NCBI GenBank assembly: GCA_005804965.1
Contig: SYOC01000087.1
Location: 1-32,681, forward strand
Source of the DNA: Pseudomonadota bacterium
Lineage (GTDB): Bacteria; Desulfobacterota; Binatia; Bin18
Direction: 5' to 3'
DNA: 32,681 bases
Each line of letters opens with the position of its first letter. Positions within the stretch are counted from its first letter, which is position 1. Shown here one piece after another: positions 22,873 through 30,779 of the stretch. Position numbers and translations under genes: made by a program. The notes beneath the pieces were generated by a model. The model did no database searches. It was not told the DNA's origin and worked only from the letters and a program-made list of their open reading frames with translations.

Positions 22873-23997
22873 ATGAGATTTAGCATCCCAACAGAAATCG
22901 GTAGTGGCAAAGGTGGAAACGAACGGCGCGTTGCCCTGTCCCCTGCTGGAGTCCGAGATTTGTGCTTGGCTGGAGCCGAGGTTCTGGTTCAGCAGGGTGC
23001 CGGGCGCGGTGCTGGGTTTACCGACGAGACCTATCGCACGGCAGGAGCGCAGATTATCTACACCGCTGCCGAAGCCTATGGCCGCGCGGATGTGGTACTT
23101 CGTGTCGAACGTCCTAGTGAAGACGAGTGGACACTGCTTGCCGATGGGGCAACCTTGATCTCCTTCTTGCATCTTCATACTGCGCCGGTACGGGTGAAGC
23201 AGACGCTGATGACTCGTCGGCTCACTGCCCTTGGCCTAGAAGCAGTTCGGGAAGACGACGGCTCTTTCCCTCTGCAGCAGGTCGCGAGTCAGATTACCGG
23301 CCGTCTCGCGCCGCAGATTGCAGGACGGTTGCTTGAAGCATCAGGCGGGGGCATGGGGGTGTTGCTTTCAGGACTCCCAGGTATTCCTCCAGCAGATGTG
23401 GTTATTCTTGGTGCTGGCGTGCTCGGTGCAGAGGCTGCGCGTGCGTTTTTGGGTGTTGGGGCGAGTGTCTATGTGCTGGACACCGATCTGCACAAACTCG
23501 ACGCTTTGGATCGCTTCTCTAGGGGAAGAATCGTCACCGCGCTTGCTACGCGGCACAATATTGAGAAATTTTCCCTTTTCGCCGAGGTTCTGATTGGAGC
23601 AGTACGGCAACCTTCTGGAGGCGCACCTCTGCTCATCCCACGTGACCTTGTCCGTAAGATGAAGCCCGGTGCAGCGATTCTCGATTTCGCCATTAACGAA
23701 GGTGGCTGCGTCGAGACCTCGCGGCTCATGCCCACGGAGGATGGTGTGTTCGTGCAGGACGGGATCGTGCATTACGCTGTGCCAAACGTCCCGTCGCTGG
23801 TGCCTCGCACCGCCACCTACGCGCATACGCAAGTGCTGCTGCCGTACCTTCGGTTCATCCAGCAAGAAGGCGTGCCCCATGCCCTGCAACGACACCCAGC
23901 TTTGCAGCGGAGCGTGTCCGCCTTATCGGGACAACTGCTTTCCGCGACCGTCGGTTGGCCCACTGGCACGCTGGCACCAGTCAAAGAAGCGGAGTGA
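22873..23997 (+). CDS. Alanine dehydrogenase/PNT family protein with altered active site
   Basis: 374 aa, full length for an alanine dehydrogenase. The N-terminal domain starts MRFSIPTEIGSGKGGNERRVALSPAGV, with the substrate-binding Arg (Arg19). The NAD-binding Rossmann motif is GAGVLGAEAARAFLGVGASVYVLDTD (about 180-205). The C-terminal part, GGCVETSRL and HYAVPNVPSLVPRTATYAHTQVLLPYL, is AlaDH-like rather than transhydrogenase-like. However, the catalytic lysine of the KVKEP motif is replaced (RVERP, Glu79/Arg80), and the second Asp of DxAIDQGG is Asn275 (DFAINEGG). The catalytic His is kept (SFLHLH, His100). It may have changed substrate, have low activity or be regulatory. It lies between biotin ligase and acetyl-CoA hydrolase genes. 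Confidence 0.85.
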   Translation: MRFSIPTEIGSGKGGNERRVALSPAGVRDLCLAGAEVLVQQGAGRGAGFTDETYRTAGAQIIYTAAEAYGRADVVLRVERPSEDEWTLLADGATLISFLHLHTAPVRVKQTLMTRRLTALGLEAVREDDGSFPLQQVASQITGRLAPQIAGRLLEASGGGMGVLLSGLPGIPPADVVILGAGVLGAEAARAFLGVGASVYVLDTDLHKLDALDRFSRGRIVTALATRHNIEKFSLFAEVLIGAVRQPSGGAPLLIPRDLVRKMKPGAAILDFAINEGGCVETSRLMPTEDGVFVQDGIVHYAVPNVPSLVPRTATYAHTQVLLPYLRFIQQEGVPHALQRHPALQRSVSALSGQLLSATVGWPTGTLAPVKEAE

Positions 23998-24048
23998 CAG
24001 ACCGTCGCAGCCTCATTCTTCATCACTCATGACTTGAAACTGCTGTGT

Positions 24049-25341
24049 ATGCCTTGGATTGATGACTACCGCCGTAAATGCCGCACTGCCGAGGAAGCTG
24101 TCCGCCTTGTCAAAAGCGGTGATCGCGTTTTCACGAGCGGCAACGCCGCAACCCCGCGTCCGCTCCTTCATGCACTCATTGCACGAAAAGCCGAACTGCA
24201 TGACGTTGAACTCGTGCATCTTTTGCTCATGGGTGATGAATTTTCCCTGCCCAGCTTAGAGGGGCACTTTCGCCACAACGCGTTTTTCGTCGGGCCGGGA
24301 GATCGTCACGCCGTCAATGCTGGTGCAGCCGATTACACGCCTATTTTTCTCTCGGAAATTCCGGCGCTCTTTTCTTCAGGGGTGCTGCCACTTGATATTG
24401 CTATCTTGCAGGTCTCACCACCCGACGAGCACGGGTTCATGAGTCTCGGCATCGAAGTGCTGGCTTCAAAAGCTGCGGCGGAAACCGCACGCACCGTGGT
24501 TGTCCAGGTGAATGAGCAAATGCCGCGCGTGTTGGGCGATTCTTTCCTGCACGTGTCCCGCGTACACGCCATCGTCGAAACCGATGAAGCCCTGCCGGAA
24601 CTCGAAAAGAGCGCATTTGGCGACATCGAGCGTCAGATTGGCCAACACGTGGCCAGCCTCATTCCCGATGGGGCCACGCTGCAACTCGGCATCGGCACGA
24701 TTCCCGACGCTGTGCTCGCCAGTCTTTCCGACAAGCGCGAGTTGGGGCTGCACACGGAGATGATTTCCGACGGGGTGATGCAGGCGATGGAAGCCGGCAT
24801 TTTCACCGGGACACGTAAGACACTCCACCCCGGCAAAGCTCTCGCTACCCTCATCCTCGGCTCGCGTCAACTCTACCGCTTCGTCGATAACAACCCGGCC
24901 TTTGAGCTGCATTCATCGGCGTACACCAATGATCCTTTCGTCATCGCGCAACACGACAATCTCATTGCTATCAACTCGGCATTAGAAGTGGATCTGACTG
25001 GCCAAGTCTGCGCTGAGTCGTTGGGTACGTCGATCTACTCCGGGTTCGGTGGGCAATTGGATTTTATTCGTGGTGCCGCACGCTCGCGTGGAGGTAAGCC
25101 GATTATTGCTTTGGCTGCCACGGCTCGGGGTGGGACACTCTCTCGTATTGTTCCGCAATTGAAACCAGGTGCAGGTGTGGTAACGACGCGTGGCGATGTC
25201 CACTACGTCGTGACGGAATTTGGCGTGGCGCAATTGTACGGCAAAACGCTGCGGCAACGTACACGCCTGCTCATCGACATTGCTCACCCGCAGTTTCGCG
25301 AATCTCTGGAACGTGCGGCGCACGAGCGCAACCTACTATAA
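24049..25341 (+). CDS. Acetyl-CoA hydrolase / 4-hydroxybutyrate-type CoA-transferase
   Basis: 430 aa from ATG 24049; the track start is TTG 24034, but MPWIDDYRRKCRTAEEAVRLVKSGDRVF matches the usual start of the family. The active-site glutamate is in LGLHTEMISDGVMQAMEAG. The glycine-rich CoA-binding loop is SIYSGFGGQLDFIRGAARSRGGKPIIAL, and the C-terminal end has VVTTRGDVHYVVTEFGVAQLYGKTLRQR. Members move CoA between acetyl-CoA and a carboxylate, or hydrolyse it. With the ferredoxin oxidoreductase nearby, it could turn acetyl-CoA into acetate while conserving the thioester in another acid; that is inference. It lacks a strong ribosome site and may be coupled to the upstream gene. Confidence 0.9.
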   Translation: MPWIDDYRRKCRTAEEAVRLVKSGDRVFTSGNAATPRPLLHALIARKAELHDVELVHLLLMGDEFSLPSLEGHFRHNAFFVGPGDRHAVNAGAADYTPIFLSEIPALFSSGVLPLDIAILQVSPPDEHGFMSLGIEVLASKAAAETARTVVVQVNEQMPRVLGDSFLHVSRVHAIVETDEALPELEKSAFGDIERQIGQHVASLIPDGATLQLGIGTIPDAVLASLSDKRELGLHTEMISDGVMQAMEAGIFTGTRKTLHPGKALATLILGSRQLYRFVDNNPAFELHSSAYTNDPFVIAQHDNLIAINSALEVDLTGQVCAESLGTSIYSGFGGQLDFIRGAARSRGGKPIIALAATARGGTLSRIVPQLKPGAGVVTTRGDVHYVVTEFGVAQLYGKTLRQRTRLLIDIAHPQFRESLERAAHERNLL

Positions 25342-25366
25342 CTCGTACCGAGAAGGAGGAACTCCC

Positions 25367-25888
25367 ATGTTTATGACCGAAGTACTCAAACACTGTAGCG
25401 ACCTCGAACAACGTGTAGCCGCGATCTACCGTGCCTTTGCCGGTGCGCTGAACGATGACCGCGCCTTAGAAAGTTTCTGGCTCGGGATGGCTGAAGAGGA
25501 AAAGCATCACGGGAAAATCCTTGCCGCCGAGAGAGCCGCCTTAGAGGTCGATTCTGATACGGGCTACTTCATGCCCGAGTTCGCCGGCAAGTTGGCTGAG
25601 ATGGATGCGCTGCTCAAACGGATCGAAGAGCAGGCGCGGCGCGGCGTCATCAAAGATGAGTCTTTCGCTTTGGCTTTAGAGCTAGAACAGTCGGAACTGA
25701 ACACGATCTACCGCGACTTGGTGCTCATGGGGCGTGCGGCGGTGAAACTGATGGCGCGACATGTGGACCAATCCCTGTCGTTGCCGAAGCATCAACAAGA
25801 TTTGTTGGCGGGGATTCAACGCTTCGCGCCAGCAGACCAGATTCGGCAACAAGCGGAAACCTGGGTGCAAGCGCATCGCGTTGCCTAA
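25367..25888 (+). CDS. Ferritin-like (rubrerythrin-like) diiron-fold protein
   Basis: 173 aa from ATG 25367, which has AAGGAGGA at ideal spacing; the track ORF extends 49 codons upstream into the CoA-transferase gene. It is mostly helical. Helix 1 carries DLEQRVAAIYRAFAGAL, helix 2 has MAEEEKHHGKILAAE (the E-x-x-H diiron motif), and helix 3 has ALELEQSELNTIYRDLVL with further acidic residues. The fourth expected ExxH is not clear; RHVDQSLSLPKHQQ is the nearest stretch. No rubredoxin-type Cys motif is present. It may handle iron or peroxide during stress. It lies 25 bp after the CoA-transferase and 26 bp before the last CBS gene. Confidence 0.75.
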   Translation: MFMTEVLKHCSDLEQRVAAIYRAFAGALNDDRALESFWLGMAEEEKHHGKILAAERAALEVDSDTGYFMPEFAGKLAEMDALLKRIEEQARRGVIKDESFALALELEQSELNTIYRDLVLMGRAAVKLMARHVDQSLSLPKHQQDLLAGIQRFAPADQIRQQAETWVQAHRVA

Positions 25889-25914
25889 ACTGACGGACCA
25901 AGGAGGACTTCCCT

Positions 25915-26334
25915 ATGCATGCACGCGACGTCATGAATAAACGTGTGACTGCTGCGACCCCACGCGCCATCGGTCGCGATCTCGCCCTACAGATGCTCTC
26001 TGGGATGTACAGCGGGCTGCCGGTGGTTGATACGCATAACCATGTCCTCGGTGTGGTGACAGAATTTGACTTGCTCAAGGCCGTGCAAGACGGCAAGGAT
26101 CTCCAGACGGTGAAAGCCGAGGAGATTATGGGAAAGCCCGCAGTGTGCGTGGAAGAAGATGACTTCATCGAGTCTGTCATCGCTAAGATGACGACGCACA
26201 ACATCGTGCGCGTTCCGGTAATCCGCGACGGGAAGTTAGTTGGGGTGATCTCTCGTGCCGATATTCTCAGCCGCATGATTGAGCCTGAGTTCGTGTCGAT
26301 TTTTGGTGGAGAACAGCGAGAGGAGGAGCGGTGA
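25915..26334 (+). CDS. Two-CBS-domain protein
   Basis: 139 aa, third CBS-only protein of the cluster. Domain 1 shows MHARDVMNKRVTAATPRAIGRDLALQMLSGMYSGLPVVDTHNHVLGVVTEFDLL; domain 2 shows KAEEIMGKPAVCVEEDDFIESVIAKMTTHNIVRVPVIRDGKLVGVISRADIL. AAGGAGG lies before ATG 25915. Its last 99 bases overlap, tail to tail, the 3' end of the P-type ATPase gene on the other strand, so the second CBS domain is encoded opposite the ATPase C-terminus. Likely an adenine-nucleotide sensor; the partner is unknown. Confidence 0.92.
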   Translation: MHARDVMNKRVTAATPRAIGRDLALQMLSGMYSGLPVVDTHNHVLGVVTEFDLLKAVQDGKDLQTVKAEEIMGKPAVCVEEDDFIESVIAKMTTHNIVRVPVIRDGKLVGVISRADILSRMIEPEFVSIFGGEQREEER

Positions 26335-28971
26335 GAGTCCGAGGACGCCGAGCGCCAGCCATTCCTCGCAAGCGAGTGGGGCGAGTCCGAACACCGCTCG
26401 GGTCCACGGGAAGAGCGCTAAGATGAGCTGAAGGAGTGCAGAGCCGACGAGTGCCCAGAGTAAGAGTGGATTGGCACCGAGACTAGCGAAGAAAGAATCG
26501 GCGTGAGCACCGCGATAATTAAGCGCGTGCGTCAGTTGGGACAACACCAGAACGGTGAATGCTGCCGTGCGCGCCTCGTGGAGATCTCGATCCGCTCGGT
26601 ACAGAAAAAAAAGAAAGGTGCCCAAGGCCACCACCGCGATGAAGAGCCCTTGCCCGCTCAACTGGAGCAGTTGCCGCAGCGACAGCATCGGCGCATGCGG
26701 CTTACGCGGTGGACGCTGCATTAATGTTGGATCGACTGCCCCAGTCGCCAGGGCTAGCGCTGGCAGACCATCAGTCACCAAGTTGATCCACAGAATTTGT
26801 GTGGGCAACAGTGGCAACGGCAAGAACGAGACGGTGGCTAATAACATCAAGAGCATTTCGCTGAGGTTGCAGGACAACAGGTAGGACACCGCCTTCTGGA
26901 TGTTGTCGTAAATGCCGCGCCCTTCTTCGACTGCTGCAGCGATAGAAGCGAAGTTGTCGTCGGTCACGACCATTGCCGCTGCCTCTTTGGTCACATCGGT
27001 ACCAGCCCGGCCCATAGCGACTCCGATATCTGCGGCTTTCACTGCCGGGGCATCGTGGACGCCGTCGCCGGTCATCGCAACGATGGCTCCCTGCGTCTGC
27101 CAAGCTTTGACGATGCGGAGTTTATGTGCAGCAGAAACCCGAGCGTAGACGGCAGTGCGTTGCACGTCATTGGCCAGGGCCTCATCAGTGAGGCCATCAA
27201 GTTCCACCCCTGAAAGCGCTTGCGTCTCGTCGTTGGCAATGCCAAGCTCGCGAGCAATAGCGATGGCCGTGGTTTTGTGGTCGCCGGTAATCATGACCGT
27301 GCGGATGCCAGCTTCGCGACAGGCGCATGCCGCAGTTTTCGCTTCGGGACGCAGCGGATCTTTCATCGCCACCAATCCGAGGAAGGTGAGGTTTTGTTCG
27401 ATCTCGTGCGCAAGAAATGCCTGCGGTACTTGCCGCAGCAAGCGACAGGCAACTCCCAAGACGCGAAGGGCTTCGCCGGCAAAGCGATCATTGCCGGCAA
27501 GAATCTGCTGCCGCACTGATTCTGTCAGTGGGATGGTCTGTCCGTCGCACGTGAGTGTGTGCGTACAGACTTTCAACAACATATCCGGCGCACCTTTGCT
27601 GTAGGCGGCAGCACCCGTCTCGCTCAGGTGTACCGTCGTCATCCGTTTGCGCTCGGGGTCGAAGGGGACCTCGCCCAGCAGTGGAAAAGCCGCAAGCAGT
27701 GTAGGCTTATCGAGTCCGGCTTTTGCTGCCGCCACCAGTAAAGCCCCTTCGGTCGGGTCGCCAAGAATCGTCCACGCTCCGTGTTCCTCGTGCAACGTGG
27801 CATCATTGCACAGCGCCGCCGCCGTCAAGAGTTCGCCCACTCCGGGTGGAAGGTCCTCGTGGTGCGCCTCGCCCCGAATCTCTCCCACTGGGGCGTAACC
27901 TTCTCCAGTGACGCTGAAGATGCGGTCGCCAACAAGCAACCGCGAGACAGTCATCTCGTTCTTGGTCAGCGTACCGGTTTTATCGGTACAGATGACGGTG
28001 GTTGCGCCCAGCGTTTCCACGGCTGGCAGATAGCGAATCAGCGCGTGACGCTTGACCATGCGCGTCACCCCGAGGGCCAGGGTCATGGTGACGATAGCCG
28101 GAAGCCCTTCGGGAATTGCGGCCACGGCGAGGCTCATGGCGGTCAGCAACATCTCGACAAGCGGCTCGCCACGCCGGAGGCCAAGCAGAAAGACCACCAT
28201 GACGATCCCGAGCGAAAGGAGCAACAGAATGCGCCCGAGTTGAGCAAGATGTTGCTGAAGAGGGGTCTCCTGCACCGTCTCGCGTTGGAGCAAGGTGGCG
28301 ATGTGACCAAGTTCTGTCTGCAGCCCGGTCGCAACGACCACCGCGCGGCCTTTCCCACTGACGATGTGCGTACCTAAGAACAGGCGATTGGTTTGGTCCG
28401 CTAACGGTAACGCCGGGTGCGGCAGCAATTGGTCAGTTTTCTCGACAGGTGTAGATTCGCCAGTGAGCGCCGACTCCTGCGTTTGTAAATTTGCGGCGTA
28501 GATGAGGCGAGCATCGGCAGGAATGTGGTCCCCGCTTTCCACCAGGATGAGGTCGCCTGGGACCACGTCACGCGCCGGAATCGCGCGGAGTGTGTTGTCT
28601 CTGAGAACCCGAGCAAACGCCTGCGACAATTGTCTCAGTGCGGCGAGCGAACGTTCGGCGCGATATTCCTGAATAAAGCCTAAGACCGCATGCAGCACGA
28701 CAATCGCCAGGATGGCAATGGTATCGACCCACTCGTGCAGGATGCCCGAGATCACGGCAGCACCAATGAGCACCCACACGATCAGGTTATTGCCTTGACG
28801 TAACAAGAGGGCAAGGGCTGACGGAGAAGCCGGCTCCGGTAGCACGTTGGGGCCGTAACGGTCGAGCCGGCGGCGGGCTTCGCTCTCAGTTAAGCCGGTG
28901 ACGAGATTGGTTTGCAGGTGCCGGGCCACGTCCGTTTCCAGGAGCGTGTGCCAAGGAGGGGAATCTGTCAT
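26236..28971 (-). CDS. P2-type cation-transporting ATPase (Ca2+-pump type, CtpF-like)
   Basis: About 911 aa from ATG 28971; the track ORF starts 27 codons earlier (29052). No start has a clear ribosome site, and I chose the one matching the usual N-terminus (WHTLLETDVARHLQTNLVTGLTESEARRRLDRYGPN). Motifs include TGES (actuator), PEGLPA in M4, the phosphorylation site CTDKTGTLT (Asp330), and the hinge GDGVHDAP. The SERCA-like cation residues are all there: Glu in M4 PEGL, Asn and Glu in M5 (CNLSEML), and Asn/Thr/Asp in M6 (INLVTDG). That suggests a two-site Ca2+ pump, although related bacterial pumps may move other cations. The hinge has His where Asn is standard (GDGVND). The 3' end overlaps the CBS gene. 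Confidence 0.92.
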   Translation of the reverse strand: MTDSPPWHTLLETDVARHLQTNLVTGLTESEARRRLDRYGPNVLPEPASPSALALLLRQGNNLIVWVLIGAAVISGILHEWVDTIAILAIVVLHAVLGFIQEYRAERSLAALRQLSQAFARVLRDNTLRAIPARDVVPGDLILVESGDHIPADARLIYAANLQTQESALTGESTPVEKTDQLLPHPALPLADQTNRLFLGTHIVSGKGRAVVVATGLQTELGHIATLLQRETVQETPLQQHLAQLGRILLLLSLGIVMVVFLLGLRRGEPLVEMLLTAMSLAVAAIPEGLPAIVTMTLALGVTRMVKRHALIRYLPAVETLGATTVICTDKTGTLTKNEMTVSRLLVGDRIFSVTGEGYAPVGEIRGEAHHEDLPPGVGELLTAAALCNDATLHEEHGAWTILGDPTEGALLVAAAKAGLDKPTLLAAFPLLGEVPFDPERKRMTTVHLSETGAAAYSKGAPDMLLKVCTHTLTCDGQTIPLTESVRQQILAGNDRFAGEALRVLGVACRLLRQVPQAFLAHEIEQNLTFLGLVAMKDPLRPEAKTAACACREAGIRTVMITGDHKTTAIAIARELGIANDETQALSGVELDGLTDEALANDVQRTAVYARVSAAHKLRIVKAWQTQGAIVAMTGDGVHDAPAVKAADIGVAMGRAGTDVTKEAAAMVVTDDNFASIAAAVEEGRGIYDNIQKAVSYLLSCNLSEMLLMLLATVSFLPLPLLPTQILWINLVTDGLPALALATGAVDPTLMQRPPRKPHAPMLSLRQLLQLSGQGLFIAVVALGTFLFFLYRADRDLHEARTAAFTVLVLSQLTHALNYRGAHADSFFASLGANPLLLWALVGSALLQLILALFPWTRAVFGLAPLACEEWLALGVLGLSPLLLSLFSTKNRHELRLNHAAENIGTRDHPN

Positions 28972-29323
28972 CTTGGCGCAATCCAGCGCGGATGGTTTTC
29001 TGCCAGGCCCGTTGTTGTACATCGGTGGCAAAGAAGCAGATTTGTCTCGCATGTGGGAAGGTGCTGCAAGGAGTCTGCCGTGGAAAGCCGGTAGCGGAGA
29101 GCGTATTTTCCACTGATTTTCTTATTTCTGTTAGCCAGAGGTCTCTACTTTCTCACGAATAAGAAACGCGGAAGAAATTTTCTTCCTATTCTTCGATCTT
29201 TCTTGGAGGTTGGAGAAAGCACCAGCAAAGATGAAATAGCAACGCTGACGAAGAGTGTACCCGCCTCGTTGCTCTGTTCGGTCTGTAGTGGTAGTGGGAC
29301 AGAAAGCAAAGGAGGAAGCACGT
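28972..29323. other. 352-bp divergent intergenic region
   Basis: This region lies between the ATPase (minus) and CoA-transferase (plus) starts. It becomes AT-rich from about 29110 and contains the perfect dyad at 29170-29186 with outer arms. No promoter pair is convincing by eye and no small gene is supported. The far left may instead be the ATPase N-terminus if the longer start is used. Confidence 0.45.
29157..29191. promoter_or_regulatory. AT-rich dyad in the ATPase/CoA-transferase divergent region
   Basis: GGAAGAAA-t-TTTCTTCC (29170-29186) is a perfect 8-bp inverted repeat. Outer arms GAATA (29157-29161) and TATTC (29187-29191) can extend it with an 8-nt bulge. There is no T-run after the stem, so an operator is more likely than a terminator. 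Confidence 0.4.
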
Positions 29324-30523
29324 ATGGGTGGACCACTTTCGGGCGTACGAGTGTTGGATGTCAGCAGTGTCATCACCGGCCCTTTTTGTACGATGCTGAT
29401 GGCCGATCTGGGAGCCGATGTCATTAAAATTGAGGCCCCAGTCGGAGACATCTTGCGTCATCTCAGTATGACCTTCAAAGCCGGATTTGGGTCGTGGTTC
29501 GTCAATTTCAATCGCAATAAGCGTAGTATTGTCCTTGACCTTAAACAGCCCGCCGCGCGGGACGTCATCTTGGAGATGGCCAAGCAGAGTGACGTGTTCG
29601 TGCAAAATCTCCGACCTGGGGTGATCGAGCGATTGGGACTAGATTATGCTACCCTCCATGCGCTCAACCCGAAGATGGTCTATCTCTCGATTTCTGGCTT
29701 TGGGCCGGAGGGTCCGTATGCCCATAAGCCGGTGTACGATCCGGTGATCCAAGGCATGTCGGGCCTAGCCTTTGTCCAAGGAGGAGATGGCAAACCGACG
29801 TTCCTGCGCACGGCCATTGCCGACAAAATGACGTCGATGAACGCGATCTATCATGTTCTGGCGGCGTTGGTGGCGGCCGAGCGCCAAGGCATTGGGCAAG
29901 AAATCAAATTGTCGATGATTGATTCGCTCTTCTCGTTCATCGCGCCAGACACGATGTTTGGCTATACCTTCGTGCCGGACGATGAGTATCGCCATCTGTC
30001 GATTTCCAATGCGCTGGTGCAACCGATACGGACGCGAGATGGCTACATTGTCGTGTGCGCCGCCACCGACGACCAATGGCAACGGATGTGTCGCGCCATG
30101 GACAAACCCGAATGGATCACAACCTATGCCACCCCCGCCATACGCGCGGTGAGTCTTCCTGAGATTCTCGCGGCGATGGATGAATTTCTCCCGCACAAGA
30201 CGTCCCGCGAATGGCTCGCCATTTTCGAGGCTGCCGATGTCCCGTGTGGCCCTGTCTACACCTTTGATGAGGCATTGTGCGACCCTCAACTGCTACGCAA
30301 CCAGACCTTCGTGGAGTACGAGCATCCCGTGGCAGGACGGATTCGTGGCGTGAATGTTCCGGGCAAGTTTAGCGAGACTCCGCCCCAGATTCGTCATCAT
30401 GCCCCTGGGCTGGGGGAACATACCGCAGAGGTTCTGCAAGAATTCGGACTGAGTGCGTCTCAGATCGCGACCATGCTTGATACCGGAGTGGCGATCCAAG
30501 AATCACAGAAAGGCGCTCAATAA
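29324..30523 (+). CDS. CaiB/BaiF family (class III) CoA-transferase
   Basis: 399 aa from ATG 29324, with GGAGGAA seven bases upstream; the track ORF is 23 codons longer. The family start is clear: GPLSGVRVLDVSSVITGPFCTMLMADLGADVIKIEAPVGD, then NKRSIVLDLKQPAARDVILEMAKQSDVFVQNLRPGVIERLGLDY. The catalytic aspartate is in VYDPVIQGMSG, where the acyl-CoA intermediate forms in this family. The C-terminal part has ADVPCGPVYTFDEALCDPQLLRN and a typical PGLGEHTAEVL end. It transfers CoA between an acyl-CoA and a free acid; the substrate cannot be named. The convergent neighbour is a flavin enzyme of the acyl-CoA dehydrogenase fold, so degradation of an organic acid or aromatic compound is possible. 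Confidence 0.93.
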   Translation: MGGPLSGVRVLDVSSVITGPFCTMLMADLGADVIKIEAPVGDILRHLSMTFKAGFGSWFVNFNRNKRSIVLDLKQPAARDVILEMAKQSDVFVQNLRPGVIERLGLDYATLHALNPKMVYLSISGFGPEGPYAHKPVYDPVIQGMSGLAFVQGGDGKPTFLRTAIADKMTSMNAIYHVLAALVAAERQGIGQEIKLSMIDSLFSFIAPDTMFGYTFVPDDEYRHLSISNALVQPIRTRDGYIVVCAATDDQWQRMCRAMDKPEWITTYATPAIRAVSLPEILAAMDEFLPHKTSREWLAIFEAADVPCGPVYTFDEALCDPQLLRNQTFVEYEHPVAGRIRGVNVPGKFSETPPQIRHHAPGLGEHTAEVLQEFGLSASQIATMLDTGVAIQESQKGAQ

Positions 30524-30637
30524 TTGCGACCATGCAGCACCAGGGATGATCCTTGTTCTGCCTGATAATTACCCCACTAAGAAGCGCTCCTTTTTCGGTG
30601 TGGCGGATCAAAGGAGCACCGCTGCTGATGCAGGCGA

Positions 30638-30756
30638 GGCAACGGGGAGCGGGCAGTAGGGAAAAAGGCGAAAAGGGGAAAGGGCGAAAAGAGGAAGGTG
30701 AGGAAAATCAAAAGGCAAAAATAGAAACCGATCCCCGACCCCTGATGCCCGTTGCC
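30638..30756. repeat. 119-bp purine/C-rich repeat with 9-bp terminal inverted repeats
   Basis: Left end GGCAACGGG (30638-30646) and right end CCCGTTGCC (30748-30756) are perfect inverted repeats. Between them are a GGGCAGTAGG segment, a long A/G tract of AAAAGG-type units, then ACCGATCCCCGACCCCTGAT followed by GCCC. Both halves have partial copies inside the cyclase gene. It fills most of the gap between two convergent genes (30524-30779); the rest of the gap shows nothing else. Confidence 0.65.
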
Positions 30757-30779
30757 CAACTCTAGCGTTTGTCCCTTGC

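Noticed and set aside
30539-30600. Possible terminator after the CaiB-type gene (GCGCTCCTTTTTC)
   Set aside because: The T-run lacks a stable GC-rich stem before it.
30553-30765. 70-aa ORF rich in Glu, Lys and Gly
   Set aside because: Encoded almost wholly by the purine-rich repeat; no ribosome site.
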